DNA from: Yersinia alsatica
GTDB lineage: Bacteria > Pseudomonadota > Gammaproteobacteria > Enterobacterales > Enterobacteriaceae
Direction: 5' to 3'
Assembly: GCF_902170305.1 (NCBI RefSeq)
Contig: NZ_CABHWW010000028.1
Location: 1 to 64,000, forward strand
Length of the DNA: 64,000 nucleotides
Shown piece after piece: positions 51,690 to 61,119 of the stretch. Numbering within the stretch: position 1 is the first letter of the stretch; every line of letters starts with the position of its first letter. The notes beneath the pieces are model-generated. The model was given only the letters and a program-made list of their open reading frames with translations, was not told the origin of the DNA and did not search any database. Position numbers and translations under genes: made by a program.

Positions 51690-52134
51690 GATTGCGTTGT
51701 CACCTTTTTATAATCTGAGTCCATTATTCTTTGGACAGCATTCATTATTGGGATGTATTCCTTACGTTAGCATGATGATTGTGCTGTGAGAGCGGCTTTC
51801 ACCATGAAAAAAACTCAAGAGGGTGACCCGCTGTTTTCTGTGGGTTTATCATGGAAAAATACTGTGTAAGTGGCGAAATAGGGTATTTATTAAGGAATAA
51901 TAATTAGAGAGTAACCGCCTCAAACTTTACATTCCATGTCACTCAAGCTGTACAGCCAAGAATAGTTATCCGATTGTCACGCTGCGTTGTCCCTGATATC
52001 AGGGGAATTCTTATTTTTTCTCAAAAAATAGGCTCAAATACTAATGATAATTACTATCAATCCCCCATTTGTTTGATATGATCGGCAGCTGATTTCGTCC
52101 TTAAATTGATATGCATATTGGGTGGAGGCACAGC
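51690..52134. other. metC-exbB divergent spacer
   Basis: 445 bases without an accepted gene. It holds a Fur box at 52040-52058. A perfect palindrome CCCTGATATCAGGG (51991-52004) is followed by GAATTCTTATTTTTT, which could end a leftover transcript. A 21-codon frame at 51804-51869 lacks a ribosome site. Confidence 0.4.
52040..52058 (+). promoter_or_regulatory. Fur box upstream of exbB-exbD
   Basis: ACTAATGATAATTACTATC matches 15 of 19 positions of the Fur consensus GATAATGATAATCATTATC. It lies 77 bases before the exbB start, as expected for an iron-repressed promoter. Confidence 0.8.
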
Positions 52135-53136
52135 GTGAAAACAGCTGGCAAAGAGATTAAAGATAAATCATTCGTGCAAGGCCGAGTGATGAAAGGCGCG
52201 ATGGCATTATTGCTGGTGGCAGGTTTAGCTGGCCATGCATTCGCCGCGCCTGGCAACAGTGGCGCAGTTGCTGCATCTGTTGCGACACCAACAACTGCAA
52301 CATCAACACCGTTACCAACGCCGGAAATTACTCCGGTAGCAGCCACACCGGCCAATGCAGAAACAACCGCACCTGCGCCGATGGTTCAGCCGTTGATGGC
52401 TCCAGCACCGCAAGGTCTGGCGATGGACCTCTCGGTCTGGGGTATGTATCAGCATGCTGACGCGGTGGTTAAAGGTGTCATGATTGGTCTGGTATTGGCA
52501 TCCATCGTGACCTGGACCATTTTGTTCTCCAAGGGTACTGAATTATTCCGCGCCCGTCGTCGCTTACAGCAAGAGCATGAAGTTATCGGTGCGGTAACGG
52601 ATCTTGATACTGCATCTGAGCGGGCAGAGGCCTTCTCCACCGACAGTATCAGCGGCCTATTACTGCGTGAAGCGCAAAACGAGCGCCTGCTATCGGCAGA
52701 ATCAAACGACAATAACGGCATTAAAGAGCGTACCGCTTTCCGTTTAGAGCGCCGAGTGGCGGCAATTGGTCGCCAAATGGGGAAAGGCAACGGCTTCCTG
52801 GCAACAATTGGCGCAATCTCACCCTTTGTCGGGTTGTTCGGTACGGTTTGGGGCATCATGAACAGCTTCATCGGCATTGCTCACTCACAGACCACCAATT
52901 TGGCGGTTGTTGCGCCGGGCATCGCCGAAGCTTTGCTGGCGACAGCTCTGGGCTTGGTCGCTGCAATTCCAGCTGTGGTTATCTATAATATTTTCGCTCG
53001 TCTGATTGGCTCTTACCGTGCACAGGTTGGGGATGTTGCCGCGCAGGTTTTGTTACTGCTGAGCCGTGACCTTGATTTGAATAGCAGCGCTGAAGCAAAG
53101 TCACCTAAGCTGCCTCACCAATTGCGTGCGGGGTGA
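52135..53136 (+). CDS. exbB: TonB-system proton channel subunit ExbB (long form)
   Basis: 333 residues from GTG 52135, which has GGTGGAGG six bases upstream; the in-frame ATG at 52111 lacks one. A signal-like segment (about residues 20-38, ending AFAA) and a Pro/Thr/Ala-rich linker (about 40-95) precede the MotA/TolQ/ExbB channel domain. That domain has three membrane helices, IGAISPFVGLFGTVWGIM and GIAEALLATALGLVAAIPAV. E. coli ExbB (244 residues) lacks this N-terminal extension. It energises TonB for siderophore, haem and B12 uptake. exbD follows after three bases; a Fur box precedes. Confidence 0.96.
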   Translation: MKTAGKEIKDKSFVQGRVMKGAMALLLVAGLAGHAFAAPGNSGAVAASVATPTTATSTPLPTPEITPVAATPANAETTAPAPMVQPLMAPAPQGLAMDLSVWGMYQHADAVVKGVMIGLVLASIVTWTILFSKGTELFRARRRLQQEHEVIGAVTDLDTASERAEAFSTDSISGLLLREAQNERLLSAESNDNNGIKERTAFRLERRVAAIGRQMGKGNGFLATIGAISPFVGLFGTVWGIMNSFIGIAHSQTTNLAVVAPGIAEALLATALGLVAAIPAVVIYNIFARLIGSYRAQVGDVAAQVLLLLSRDLDLNSSAEAKSPKLPHQLRAG

Positions 53137-53139
53137 TTT

Positions 53140-53568
53140 ATGGCTATGCGGATGAACGATAACCTCGATGAAAGTGGTGAACTGCACGAAATTAACGTGA
53201 CACCCTTTATTGATGTCATGCTGGTATTACTGATTATCTTTATGGTGGCTGCACCATTGGCCACTGTTGATATCAAAGTCGATTTACCGGCATCTTCAGC
53301 AGTACCGCAGCCACGGCCAGAAAAACCGGTATTTCTGACCGTTAAAGCGGATAACCAACTTTATGTCGGTGACCAGCAGGTTGACCGCGATACATTGGCG
53401 GCCGCACTGGATAAAGTGACCCAAGCTAATAAAGAAACCACTATTTTCTTCCAGGCAGATAAAGTGGTGGATTATGAAACCTTGATGAGTGTGATGGATG
53501 CACTGCGTAAGTCGGGTTATCTCAAAGTTGGGTTAGTCGGTATGGAAGCGGCTGGTGCCGCAAAATAG
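53140..53568 (+). CDS. exbD: TonB-system channel subunit ExbD
   Basis: 142 residues. A short cytoplasmic N-terminus is followed by a single membrane helix with the essential Asp (NVTPFIDVMLVLLIIF, about residues 21-36). A periplasmic domain carries DLPASS and FFQADKVVDYETLM. It forms the proton-conducting complex with ExbB that drives TonB. Its start lies three bases after the exbB stop, and the pair is Fur-controlled by position. Confidence 0.97.
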   Translation: MAMRMNDNLDESGELHEINVTPFIDVMLVLLIIFMVAAPLATVDIKVDLPASSAVPQPRPEKPVFLTVKADNQLYVGDQQVDRDTLAAALDKVTQANKETTIFFQADKVVDYETLMSVMDALRKSGYLKVGLVGMEAAGAAK

Positions 53569-53575
53569 TCAATGG

Positions 53576-53602
53576 CAGGCGCGGTGGAGATTACCGCGCC
53601 TG
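53576..53602. terminator. Hairpin between exbD and tadG
   Basis: CAGGCGCGGT/ACCGCGCCTG is a perfect ten-base stem with a seven-base loop, eight bases past exbD and immediately before the tadG stop. Neither side has a strong T run. It probably ends both convergent operons. Confidence 0.6.
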
Positions 53603-53605
53603 ATA

Positions 53606-55162
53606 TCAGTTCTTCGGTATATTACGGCCCACTTCAGTATCAATCCTGGCTAATGCCTGGTTAATACTTAGCTTCAGTTCAGAGACATTTTTAGCTAAGT
53701 AAAAATTCTTTTCTCCGACGCACTTTTTCCAATCTATATCTTCTTTTGGTATATATCCAATAGCAATAAATACCATTTTAATATTATTATCTTTAATTCT
53801 CTCACACATTCCCATATTAATGAGCTTCTGAGTAATATAAAAGTAATTTTCATTTCTAGCTTTTTTTGAGGATCTGTCTTCATCATCATTACTATCGTTA
53901 CCATCAGAAAGGATAATCATTAATTTATCCCTGCTACTGTAGGTATTCTGAAATATATTATTTGCAGCCAAAATGCCTGAACTTACTAATGTCCCCCCTA
54001 AAGGGGCGGCGTTTAACACATCAGATATTTGTGACAGGCTTGTAATCTCATGGCCAAAAGTAATGGCACTAGACCCTTTCAAACATATGCCGCCATTAAG
54101 TAAATCCGAGAGTTTAATATTCATTAGCTGGTCGGGTTTATTAACGAGTCCTATTGATTTAATCGTTGCAGTGTAATCAATATTACTCTCAATAACTTCA
54201 CGTATAATTTGGGATTCACTAATTTTACATGACGTATCAAGGTATTCAGATATCTTTTTTTCTACGTTTCCTTTTAATATTTCGTTAATTTCATTTTTAA
54301 TTTTTTTGTGATCTTTATCTAGACATTCACCATATTTTATATTGTCAACACTATCAAGATTTTCTAACCCTGGAAATTGTTTTAATCTAGAAAGTGTGTA
54401 TTTTTTTAAGTAATCAAAATTGGGAGTTGCTGCATTTGGAACGAATGGGAAGTGGCAATATTTTTCGACTTCCTCGTCATTAACAATATGGCTAGTAGAT
54501 ATCTTAGTTCCCCATGAGAACGGGACAAAACCAATGATATTAATATTGTCGTTTTTTTGTATTTTTTTATACAAATTATTAAATACTTTTCTTAAAGCCT
54601 CTATTTTTACTTGTTCATTGTTGGAATCATAGAATTTAAATTTCATAGAGCCTGAATAATCAGTGACAAATACCACATCGGTTGGTTCTGCAGCCTTAGC
54701 AATATACTTTATGGCCCGAGAATTATCATTGATGCTAACTTCAGAAGAGACTTTCTGAAATATTTTATTTAATATTTTGGTAGGGTAATGTATCGTCATG
54801 TCTACCTGGTACTTAATATGGTCTGAATGACTGGTTATATTTATTGCTGGTTTTGAAAATGTCTCATTGGGTAAATATGCTTTTGCATAAGCTATGACAA
54901 AATTTCTATTTTCTTCTTTTTTTATATTATCGCCATCAGGTGGTTCATCATTGTCAATGGTCAGTGCTAATGTTGCCTGTTCAATAGCATCCGAGAGTCG
55001 AGCCTTTTTTTGTATAAAATGAGAAATTTCAAAAGATAAAAAAAATAATCCTATAATAACAGGCAGAAAAAAAATAAATGACAATAATATAGCGCCATTT
55101 TCATTTTTTATAAAAATAAAAAATGTATTTAACTTTATATAGAGTGTGTTTTTTTTTAGCAT
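53606..55162 (-). CDS. tadG: Tad pilus protein TadG (pseudopilin-like, von Willebrand A domain)
   Basis: 518 residues. A hydrophobic N-terminal helix (about 22-45, with SFEIS after it) resembles TadE-type pseudopilin starts. A long domain follows with a von Willebrand A fold whose metal site is D168-x-S170-x-S172 (TDYSGSM) and LMIILSDGNDSND near residue 400. TadG is a minor pilin-like component of the tad system and may mediate adhesion or assembly. It is the last gene of the operon, 12 bases after tadF. It is AT-rich, unlike exbBD next door. Confidence 0.88.
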   Translation of the reverse strand: MLKKNTLYIKLNTFFIFIKNENGAILLSFIFFLPVIIGLFFLSFEISHFIQKKARLSDAIEQATLALTIDNDEPPDGDNIKKEENRNFVIAYAKAYLPNETFSKPAINITSHSDHIKYQVDMTIHYPTKILNKIFQKVSSEVSINDNSRAIKYIAKAAEPTDVVFVTDYSGSMKFKFYDSNNEQVKIEALRKVFNNLYKKIQKNDNINIIGFVPFSWGTKISTSHIVNDEEVEKYCHFPFVPNAATPNFDYLKKYTLSRLKQFPGLENLDSVDNIKYGECLDKDHKKIKNEINEILKGNVEKKISEYLDTSCKISESQIIREVIESNIDYTATIKSIGLVNKPDQLMNIKLSDLLNGGICLKGSSAITFGHEITSLSQISDVLNAAPLGGTLVSSGILAANNIFQNTYSSRDKLMIILSDGNDSNDDEDRSSKKARNENYFYITQKLINMGMCERIKDNNIKMVFIAIGYIPKEDIDWKKCVGEKNFYLAKNVSELKLSINQALARIDTEVGRNIPKN

Positions 55163-55174
55163 AAATAGCCTTTA

Positions 55175-55786
55175 CTATTCTGTTGTGTGTGAAATATTAT
55201 TTAATAACCGTTCCACAGTGATAGAAGATGACTTTATGGCAATAGCTGGTCCATTTTGGTTTAATAGCGTGCTGTACCAAGATGCAGCGGGAAAGCATAA
55301 TGTGACTTGATAAAGGGGGATCCATCTTCCTGCATTACTAAAGGATGATAAATGTGTTAACCCTCTCAGGGGAGAGTCTGGCTCACAGGAACCCACACTA
55401 AATGATAAGGTTTTGATATCATCACTTACCCTATTTTCAATATCAGGTAACTGGGGTTGCTTAAAATGTATTGTTTCTACTCTTAGTGCCAAATCATGAC
55501 TGGGAATATTGGAGTTTAATAGCATGCTTTCAGCAAGATCTTTTAATTGATTAACTTGTTGCTGAGTTAATATATTATCACTATGATATAACTGTGATCT
55601 CTCTCTAATTATTCCTGCTAATGAATATGAAATACGATCTAATTTTCCTATGGTTGAGTAATGTTCGGCTATGGATATCATTGACTTTATAAAAAGTGCA
55701 ATGATTAAAAAAACCAAGGAGAACTCAATTATCATTGCACCACAGGTATTTATAATGATATTCTTTGATTTATATTTCTTGTGCAA
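55175..55786 (-). CDS. tadF: Tad pilus minor pseudopilin TadF
   Basis: 203 residues. A short basic N-terminus (HKKYKSKN) precedes a hydrophobic helix with a Gly/Glu pair (CGAMIIEFSLVFLIIALF, about residues 14-31), the class of TadE/TadF pseudopilins processed by TadV. The frame opens at 55924 deep inside tadE. I place the start at TTG 55786, six bases after AGAGG, which overlaps the end of tadE by 17 bases and gives the expected N-terminus. The C-terminal half has one CEPD Cys and one CFPAAS Cys. Confidence 0.82.
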   Translation of the reverse strand: MHKKYKSKNIIINTCGAMIIEFSLVFLIIALFIKSMISIAEHYSTIGKLDRISYSLAGIIRERSQLYHSDNILTQQQVNQLKDLAESMLLNSNIPSHDLALRVETIHFKQPQLPDIENRVSDDIKTLSFSVGSCEPDSPLRGLTHLSSFSNAGRWIPLYQVTLCFPAASWYSTLLNQNGPAIAIKSSSITVERLLNNISHTTE

Positions 55787-56237
55787 AAATAACCTCTCGT
55801 AATAATAGACTATTAGCCCAAATTGATGGAATAGGGAAAAAAACGGGACGATATAAATAGCTGACAGTATATTTTGCCAATGGTGATTTATTATCATCTG
55901 ACATATTATTATTGATAATGTCATCTATACTTAGACTGAATTTAACGCTTGTTTTTACTGAGTTATCATCGGTGATAAAAGTACCTAATACTCCCTGCTG
56001 TGATAACAATGTTTTTTTCAATACGGTATTATAACTGTCACTGTCATTTCTCTGTTTATTTTTAGCTGACTTTACAGCTTCGGAAATAGCTAAATCTAAA
56101 CTGGCAGAGGTATAAAATAGGCGAGTAATCTCCGCACTAAACAATAGCGTCACTATAAATAAAAAAAACACTATTGAAAATTCTATAGTAATTGAGCCTT
56201 TTCTTGAGTGAATAAAAGAGCGAGTTATTTTACTCAT
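55770..56237 (-). CDS. tadE: Tad pilus minor pseudopilin TadE
   Basis: 155 residues. The N-terminal SRKGSITIEFSIVFFLFIV (about residues 11-29) has the Gly-x4-Glu prepilin-like processing site (G14, E19) and hydrophobic helix of TadE. It is then exposed to the periplasm. It is needed for Flp fibril formation in well-studied tad systems. It overlaps the tadD stop by one base and tadF by 17 bases. Confidence 0.87.
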   Translation of the reverse strand: MSKITRSFIHSRKGSITIEFSIVFFLFIVTLLFSAEITRLFYTSASLDLAISEAVKSAKNKQRNDSDSYNTVLKKTLLSQQGVLGTFITDDNSVKTSVKFSLSIDDIINNNMSDDNKSPLAKYTVSYLYRPVFFPIPSIWANSLLLREVIFAQEI

Positions 56238-56992
56238 TATTCTAGCCTGCCAGAAATTTTATCTTGATAAGGATTATTAACTTGGCTTAACGCTAATATC
56301 AGCTCATCTGCATTTTTAGTCATTTTTTCAGCAATGATTATTTTTTTTGCATATTGTTTATCATCTAATTTAATTAATGAAAATACTAAATTATGTAACA
56401 TTAGACTGTTTCTTTTACCTGCAAGGTAGTTTGGTAATAATATTCTTACTGCATCCGTATAACGATTGTCGAGTATGGCGATAACAGCAAGATTATTCAT
56501 CGCTGTCTCATCTGAAATAAATAGAGCTCTTGATTTCTCAATGGCACTTTCAGCTTTAGCTATTTCACCATTACTTGCTAATATAATGCCATCCATATTA
56601 TGAGCCTCAGCATTATTGGGTGAACTTGCCAATAGTTTATTTACAACAATGTGAGCTTCAGCATTATTATTTTCGTTGATAAGACTCTTGGCTTGCAATA
56701 AATGGATAGAGTCACTCTGCTTATGCGCTATTGGTTTGAGATAATATAGAGAAGATTTACTATCGCCGGACATATAATAAGCATTTGCTAATTTTAATCT
56801 GATATCATCATCTTCTGTTATTTTTAATTTATTACGGTATAAGGTAATTAACCCGCTATAATTATTTGCTTTAGTCAAAATACTTTCACGATAAGTAAAT
56901 TCATTCTTACTCATATTATCGCTCCAAGAGCAACCATTTATTAGCAGTGTGAAAATTGAAACAATAATGGCCGTATTAAATTTCTTGTACAT
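56237..56992 (-). CDS. tadD: Tad lipoprotein with TPR repeats TadD
   Basis: 251 residues. A lipoprotein signal (residues 1-20) ends in the lipobox LINGC with Cys21. The rest is helical with tetratricopeptide-like repeats (about 50-200: RLKLANAYYMSGDSKSSLYY, AHNMDGIILASNGEIAKAES, AMNNLAVIAILDNRYTDAVR). TadD is thought to act as a pilotin for the secretin RcpA. It overlaps tadC by 17 bases and tadE by one. Confidence 0.9.
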   Translation of the reverse strand: MYKKFNTAIIVSIFTLLINGCSWSDNMSKNEFTYRESILTKANNYSGLITLYRNKLKITEDDDIRLKLANAYYMSGDSKSSLYYLKPIAHKQSDSIHLLQAKSLINENNNAEAHIVVNKLLASSPNNAEAHNMDGIILASNGEIAKAESAIEKSRALFISDETAMNNLAVIAILDNRYTDAVRILLPNYLAGKRNSLMLHNLVFSLIKLDDKQYAKKIIIAEKMTKNADELILALSQVNNPYQDKISGRLE

Positions 56993-57812
56993 ATGCGAGT
57001 ATCTCCAATATACTAGGTGATATAACTAAAACGACAAATGGAATTAATATAAAGAGAAATAGTGGAAAGGTTAGCTTTGCTGATAACTTACTAATTTTCT
57101 CCTCTGTTACTAATAATTGTATTTCTCTTATGTCTTGAGATAAGTTGATCAACTGATCATAAACACTTGAGCCAAAACTAATACTGTATTGAAGAGCACT
57201 ACAAAACATTCTTATTTCTACTGCACTAGAAGACTGATGAAGCTCTTTAATTGCTAACTCTAGCCCGTTTATTTCAGCTCGCTTTATCATCTTAAGCATG
57301 ATCAGACTTAAATCTGAATTTATCAATTTAAACTTTTTTGCTGCATAACTTAGTGAATTATCAATTGTCATACCAGATTGAACACAGGCTGCAGTAATAT
57401 CAATAAAGAAAGGCAGTGATTTAAGTACAGACTCAGTTCTTCTGGTGATAATATCCTTCATAATAATTTTCGGAAGATATAGAGTAGCTAATAAAGTTAT
57501 TAATCCAATAGTAAAGAAGGTATTAAGATTAATAGCTATTATATTTGTTAATAACAACATGGCTGTAATGATAGAACTAGCAAATAAAATAAGTGATTTA
57601 GAATAAATGCTATTATCAAGAATTAATGGCATTTTTATAAATTGAGAAATTTCTTTGTGTTGATTGTTTATTTCATTTTTATTTTCTCTCTTTTCTTGTG
57701 ACTTATCGTTGTTATTTACTCTATTATATATGGATATTTTGTTTTCCCTTGATTTTATTCTGGAAAAAAAATAAATTCCTAAAATAATTAACAAAATAAA
57801 AAATATTTTCAT
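56976..57812 (-). CDS. tadC: Tad inner-membrane platform protein TadC
   Basis: 278 residues of the type II secretion F-domain family. An N-terminal membrane helix (1-18) precedes a highly charged Lys/Glu/Asn stretch (20-55). Two membrane helices and the F domain follow (ITAACVQSGMTIDNSLSYAAKKF, LCSALQYSISFG-like), then a final membrane pair. With TadB it forms the platform on which TadA acts. The start overlaps the tadB stop as ATGA. Confidence 0.9.
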   Translation of the reverse strand: MKIFFILLIILGIYFFSRIKSRENKISIYNRVNNNDKSQEKRENKNEINNQHKEISQFIKMPLILDNSIYSKSLILFASSIITAMLLLTNIIAINLNTFFTIGLITLLATLYLPKIIMKDIITRRTESVLKSLPFFIDITAACVQSGMTIDNSLSYAAKKFKLINSDLSLIMLKMIKRAEINGLELAIKELHQSSSAVEIRMFCSALQYSISFGSSVYDQLINLSQDIREIQLLVTEEKISKLSAKLTFPLFLFILIPFVVLVISPSILEILAYVQEI

Positions 57813-58699
57813 AGTGTCTTCCTTAGCATTTTTCTTATTATAAAAATTCCAATGGCTTCACTAATAATTATATAGTAAAAGATGATTCTTCCTGTTGAGT
57901 GATCCCAAATTGACTCTATGCTACTAGAATCAATAAAATAGAGTAAAAAAGAGAATACAAACGGCATGGCAGATATAATATTTACTGACATCCGAGTTTG
58001 AGCCGTGAGTACAGATTTTTTCTGCTCAGTCGTTTTATTTTTTGATATTACCTGGGATAATCTGCTAGTTAATTCTCTTAATTGTCCACCTTGTTGGATA
58101 TTAAGTAAAATAATCATGGTGAGAAAATAAAACTCAGGATAATTAAAGCGTTGATAGGCATCATAAAAAACAGTTTCTGGTGACTCACCGAGATTCAACC
58201 TACGACAAATAAGAATAAGCTCATTGCCTAATGGCCCGCTAACTTCTTGTCCACAGCGTTCTAATATATGATTAATACTAGCCCCACTACTTGATGCCAT
58301 ATTTATCATTAAGAGAACTTCTGGAAAATCTTTTTTAAAAAGAGAGTAATGTCTCTTCCTTGATAGAGTTATTTGTAGATATATGATACTTACAGATATA
58401 AAAATAAAAATAATAGCAACATTTAATTTAAGAGTGAAAAAGTTGATTGTATAAATTAATATTGCATAGGCTATAGGAATAAATATATGAGGTTTATTTT
58501 TATCTTTAACTATATTGTGTAAGTACTGCATCCACTCTATATATATTTTTCTATATGATAAAATAAGGAAATATTTTTTTTCGGTTTTCTTGATGCTGGT
58601 TTTTTTTGTATTAATAATGGACTTTTTTATTTTAATCCATTTTAAATTAGTTAATAATAGCAATAAAATGCCAGAAAAAATTATTGTATAGTAAATCAT
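57809..58699 (-). CDS. tadB: Tad inner-membrane platform protein TadB
   Basis: 296 residues. N-terminal and C-terminal membrane helices flank a type II secretion F domain (FPEVLLMINMASSSGASINHILERCGQ, split around residues 124-150, and YFLTMIILLNIQQGGQLRELTSRL). It is paired with TadC in the pilus platform. Its start shares one base with the tadA stop. The DNA is among the most AT-rich in the window. Confidence 0.9.
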   Translation of the reverse strand: MIYYTIIFSGILLLLLTNLKWIKIKKSIINTKKTSIKKTEKKYFLILSYRKIYIEWMQYLHNIVKDKNKPHIFIPIAYAILIYTINFFTLKLNVAIIFIFISVSIIYLQITLSRKRHYSLFKKDFPEVLLMINMASSSGASINHILERCGQEVSGPLGNELILICRRLNLGESPETVFYDAYQRFNYPEFYFLTMIILLNIQQGGQLRELTSRLSQVISKNKTTEQKKSVLTAQTRMSVNIISAMPFVFSFLLYFIDSSSIESIWDHSTGRIIFYYIIISEAIGIFIIRKMLRKTL

Positions 58700-59982
58700 T
58701 ATTCCGCCACAGAAAATATGCTATTTAATTCATCTGATAAGTTATAGATACTCGCATTTATTCTAACGGAGGAGCGACTCAGTAATCCATGATTAATAAA
58801 CTCACCTTGAATCTTACCCTGTTCGTCGCGCCCTGTATCTGGTTTAAATGAAAAAACATCCTGTAATATGATGTTATCACCTTCCATTCCCATGATTTCA
58901 CTAATATGTCGAACTTTCCTGGTGCCATCACTCATTCGTGAAACTTGTATAATAATATTGATCGCCGACGCTATATTTCGCCGAATAGTAAATAACGGCA
59001 TATTAACTGGCCCCATCATGATCATACTTTCCAAACGGGCAATAGCATCCCGGGGGGAGTTTGCATGCAGGGTTGACATCGAGCCATTGTGACCCGTATT
59101 CATTGCCTGAAGCATCTCAAAAGTTTCTTCACCTCGGCACTCGCCGATAATAATTCTATCCGGCCGCATTCTTAGTGAGTTTATGACTAAATCTCGCATA
59201 CTGATTTGTCCGGTATTTTCCAGTCCTGCTAGTCGTGTTTCCATCCTCACTACGTGGGGCTGCTCTAGGTTTAACTCTGCTGCATCTTCTAAGGTAATCA
59301 CTCTTTCATTTTTAGATATATATCTTGATAGGGCGTTAAGGAGTGTGGTCTTTCCTGAGCCAGTACCGCCAGAGATGACGATATTGACCCGACAACCGGC
59401 AGCAATGATCAGAAAATTAGCCATATCACTGCTCATTGCACCCATATCAACTAAGTCTTCTAATTTCCGCTTGTTATTGCTGAACTTGCGGATAGAAAGT
59501 GCTGTACCATCCAGAGCAATAGGGCTCATTGCTATATTGATCCGGCTACCATCAACTAAGCGAGCATCCGCCAAGGGGCGGCCTTCATCAATTCGACGAT
59601 TGACTTTTTGCATTAAACGCTTGGCAATATCCGTCAGCTGAGTGTTATTAATAAAACGGCTATCAGTTAAGGATATCAATCCATAACGTTCAATAAATAT
59701 TTTATCTGGGCCATTCACCATAATGTCACTGATAGAATCATCCTCCATCAGCTCCCTTAACGGCCCAAAGCCAGTAATTTCATCAGCAATCATTGCAATG
59801 ATTTTTTTCTGATCCTGAGTGGTTATCTGGTATTCATTATCATTAAATAATTCATAAAATGTCTGAGTTAATAGGTTACTAAGTTTATTGTAGTCATCAA
59901 CAAGATGCTCTACTTCATCTATATCAATATTAGCCAGCATTTTTTCACGGATTAACTCTTGAATAGTTAATGATACTTTCAT
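58699..59982 (-). CDS. tadA: Tad pilus assembly ATPase TadA
   Basis: 427 residues of the CpaF/TadA secretion ATPase family. The Walker A is GGTGSGKTT (205-213). The Asp box follows (LEDAAELNL about 231-239). The Walker B is RIIIGECRG (276-284) and the His box GHNGSMSTLHAN (297-308). The N-terminal domain includes EITGFGPLRELMEDDSISDIMVNG. It powers Flp pilus assembly. It lies three bases after tadZ. Its base composition is higher in GC than its neighbours (25 of 60 at 59161-59220 against 13 of 60 at 57601-57660). Confidence 0.96.
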   Translation of the reverse strand: MKVSLTIQELIREKMLANIDIDEVEHLVDDYNKLSNLLTQTFYELFNDNEYQITTQDQKKIIAMIADEITGFGPLRELMEDDSISDIMVNGPDKIFIERYGLISLTDSRFINNTQLTDIAKRLMQKVNRRIDEGRPLADARLVDGSRINIAMSPIALDGTALSIRKFSNNKRKLEDLVDMGAMSSDMANFLIIAAGCRVNIVISGGTGSGKTTLLNALSRYISKNERVITLEDAAELNLEQPHVVRMETRLAGLENTGQISMRDLVINSLRMRPDRIIIGECRGEETFEMLQAMNTGHNGSMSTLHANSPRDAIARLESMIMMGPVNMPLFTIRRNIASAINIIIQVSRMSDGTRKVRHISEIMGMEGDNIILQDVFSFKPDTGRDEQGKIQGEFINHGLLSRSSVRINASIYNLSDELNSIFSVAE

Positions 59983-59985
59983 GAT

Positions 59986-61119
59986 TTATTTAATACCTTT
60001 TAGTGATAATATTATTTTATCTTTCCATTCTTGACTTCGTATTGAGGAATCAACTTTTATACCTAATGTATTTTTAGCCAAGGTGTTTATTTTTATTTTT
60101 CTTCTACCAAAGTAATTTTGGTCACTTAGTGAACTTTTTGTTTTATGTATATAAGGTATATGTATATCGATAGGGCGATCTAATAATAACTGTATGTCAG
60201 CAGTATCTAACATATTCTTTGTCACTGGCCTGCTTTCGTTTAGACACACTATTAATCGAATTACTTTCCTATTATCTCGTTTGAAACGGTCATATATGCT
60301 AATAAACTCTTTAGCTACACGAACTGATATCATACTATTATCAAGTAATATAATGATGCAATTTGATTGTTCAATATATTCTGTTATATTTTCTTTTGAT
60401 GCATTATGAACAGATTGATCGAATACAATAAAGTTGTGCTTTTTATTTGTTCGGGCATCAAGCTCGCTGAATCTTTTCTCTTTACAGAACATGAGGTCAA
60501 AATTTTTCTGATACTCGGTTAGCTCTGCATTCATCTTTTTTTCGGTCATGAGGTCAAGATCCTGAGAACCCTGATTACCTTGTAACAATAGAGTGGGGGA
60601 TTTTTTTATTTGATTAATCTCATTAGCTAAATGATAGCTAAGCAGTGTAGTACCAATACCCCCTTTACATCCAAGGACACTAATAAAAAAAGCTTTTCGT
60701 TCTAATTCTATCTGAATACCTTTAAGTAACAGTTGTGTTATCTCTGATGATTGTGATTGTATATTTAGATATAATATCCCTCGCTCTGTGAACTGTTGTG
60801 CAATACTAATTGAATCAATATCTCCAACTAATAAACACCAACAATCTCGCGGTGTATGACTCTTTATTAAGCTTAGTATTTTCTCTATATTATCATTATT
60901 TCCGATATCAATAATCATACCGATAGTTTGTTCAGGTAAATTAACTGATAGTGTAATAAATATATCTTTATCGATCTCTTTAATACTATTAAAGTCAGCT
61001 AGCCGTATTTTTTCAGATACTTTTTCTATTAGCCATGCACGTTGAGATATAATTGCAATGGTGTTTTTTGTTTTACCGTCTTTCTTGTTTATTAAATCTT
61101 TGTTTAGGATTAATTGCAT
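59986..61119 (-). CDS. tadZ: Tad localisation protein TadZ/CpaE (ParA/MinD-like)
   Basis: 377 residues. An atypical receiver-like N-terminal part (about 20-135) is followed by a MinD/ParA-like domain with the deviant Walker A GCKGGIGTT (150-158) and HNFIVFDQS in the Walker B position. CpaE/TadZ proteins localise the tad apparatus to a pole. It overlaps the small upstream gene by ten bases. AT-rich, with many Lys/Asn/Ile codons. Confidence 0.88.
   Translation of the reverse strand: MQLILNKDLINKKDGKTKNTIAIISQRAWLIEKVSEKIRLADFNSIKEIDKDIFITLSVNLPEQTIGMIIDIGNNDNIEKILSLIKSHTPRDCWCLLVGDIDSISIAQQFTERGILYLNIQSQSSEITQLLLKGIQIELERKAFFISVLGCKGGIGTTLLSYHLANEINQIKKSPTLLLQGNQGSQDLDLMTEKKMNAELTEYQKNFDLMFCKEKRFSELDARTNKKHNFIVFDQSVHNASKENITEYIEQSNCIIILLDNSMISVRVAKEFISIYDRFKRDNRKVIRLIVCLNESRPVTKNMLDTADIQLLLDRPIDIHIPYIHKTKSSLSDQNYFGRRKIKINTLAKNTLGIKVDSSIRSQEWKDKIILSLKGIK

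Noticed and set aside
51690-51780. MetJ operator upstream of metC
   Set aside because: Expected biologically, but no tandem AGACGTCT-like octamers could be made out.
51804-51869. 21-codon frame beginning MKKTQEGD upstream of exbB
   Set aside because: No Shine-Dalgarno sequence and no support beyond a Lys-rich start.
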